Part shown: positions 6,824 to 7,028 of the stretch, piece by piece
How the letters are laid out: every line of letters starts with the position of its first letter
How positions within the stretch are numbered: the stretch's first letter is position 1
Source: an uncultured Clostridia bacterium
GTDB lineage: Bacteria > Bacillota_A > Clostridia > Oscillospirales > Oscillospiraceae
DNA: 7,028 nt
NCBI GenBank assembly: GCA_946059285.1
Contig: CAMGMW010000061.1
Span: 1 to 7,028 of the forward strand
Direction: 5' to 3'
The notes under the pieces: model-generated
The model's input: the letters and a program-made list of their open reading frames with translations, nothing else
What the model was told of the DNA's origin: nothing
The model's database searches: none
Program-made: the position numbers and the translations under genes

Positions 6824-6853
6824 GGGCAGGTGAAATCGGTTTTTCTCCTGCCC
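6824..6853. terminator. Hairpin after the csaB operon, possible terminator
   Basis: GGGCAGG (6824-6830) pairs with CCTGCCC (6847-6853); after one T-T mismatch GAAA (6832-6835) pairs with TTTC (6842-6845), leaving a 6-nt loop. It lies 36 nt after the last stop codon. No T-run follows on the + strand; on the - strand the stem is followed by TTTCTCC, so polarity is unclear. Confidence 0.45.
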
Positions 6854-6957
6854 CGCGGAATATTTCCTACGAATGAGCCATTTTGAAGAAAAAAGTACGC
6901 CGTTGGCTGCTTTCCAGGCTCGTTTCCAATATGATTCTGATATTCGCAGCCGTGCAG

Positions 6958-6985
6958 TGATATTAAGACTGCTTTGGTAATATCA
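6958..6985. repeat. Inverted repeat in the AT-rich right end
   Basis: TGATATTA (6958-6965) and its exact reverse complement TAATATCA (6978-6985) are spaced by 12 nt, and the stem can be lengthened by GCAG/CTGT after a 1-nt bulge. The DNA that follows (6990-7028) is very AT-rich, with two ATATCC copies. It could be a weak terminator or an operator for a gene beyond the right edge. The 6854-7028 stretch otherwise holds only a 35-codon frame at 6873-6980 without a proper ribosome site. Confidence 0.4.
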
Positions 6986-7028
6986 TCTGTAAAATATCCA
7001 TATTATTTTTAAATATATCCGATTTAAA

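Noticed and set aside
6598..6876. 92-codon + strand frame at the operon end
   Set aside because: Starts inside the zinc-ribbon gene in another frame and runs through the hairpin; no ribosome site.
6883..6960. TTG-initiated frame beginning KKKVRRWLLSRLV, slightly like a membrane-protein N-terminus
   Set aside because: It stops after about 25 codons with no continuation in the other frames, so at most a decayed remnant; resemblance too weak to name.

Overview
The window looks like a chromosomal cell-envelope region of a low-to-medium GC Gram-positive bacterium, most likely a member of the Clostridia (Oscillospiraceae-like). Supporting signs are strong AGGAGG-type ribosome sites, a CDP-glycerol glycerophosphotransferase-family protein (teichoic-acid-type chemistry), a CsaB-type polysaccharide pyruvyl transferase (the enzyme that pyruvylates secondary wall polymers for SLH-protein anchoring), a DUF4430-like lipoprotein and an M3 oligoendopeptidase. 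The taxonomic call is inference from family content; no rRNA or other marker is present.

Left part (1-3163): the 3' end of a polysaccharide flippase (Wzx-like), a CDP-glycerol glycerophosphotransferase-like gene overlapping it by 17 bp, and an M3 zinc oligoendopeptidase starting 3 nt after that. All are on the + strand and probably form one operon. It ends at a perfect 19-20 bp hairpin whose T-rich flank lies on the - strand side, so it looks like an intrinsic terminator for leftward transcription.

Middle (3164-3699): an intergenic region of about 590 bp between protein genes. It holds a tRNA-Gly(CCC) on the - strand with its own good promoter, and downstream of the tRNA a 280 bp stretch with several stem-loops and no convincing gene. 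A divergent rightward promoter for the next operon lies beyond the tRNA.

Right part (3700-6787): a tightly coupled three-gene operon. It starts with a 740-residue fusion of a GT4 glycosyltransferase and a CsaB-type pyruvyl transferase. An ATGA overlap leads to a small DUF4430-like lipoprotein, and a second ATGA overlap leads to a 159-residue cysteine-rich protein with a C-terminal zinc ribbon. The last 240 bp are non-coding as far as I can see, with two stem-loops and an AT-rich end.

Taken together, the left operon would make and export a phosphoglycerol-containing or similar envelope glycan, and the right operon would build and pyruvylate a wall polymer. The lipoprotein and the zinc-ribbon protein are the least understood parts. 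I see no mobile element, CRISPR array or defence system.
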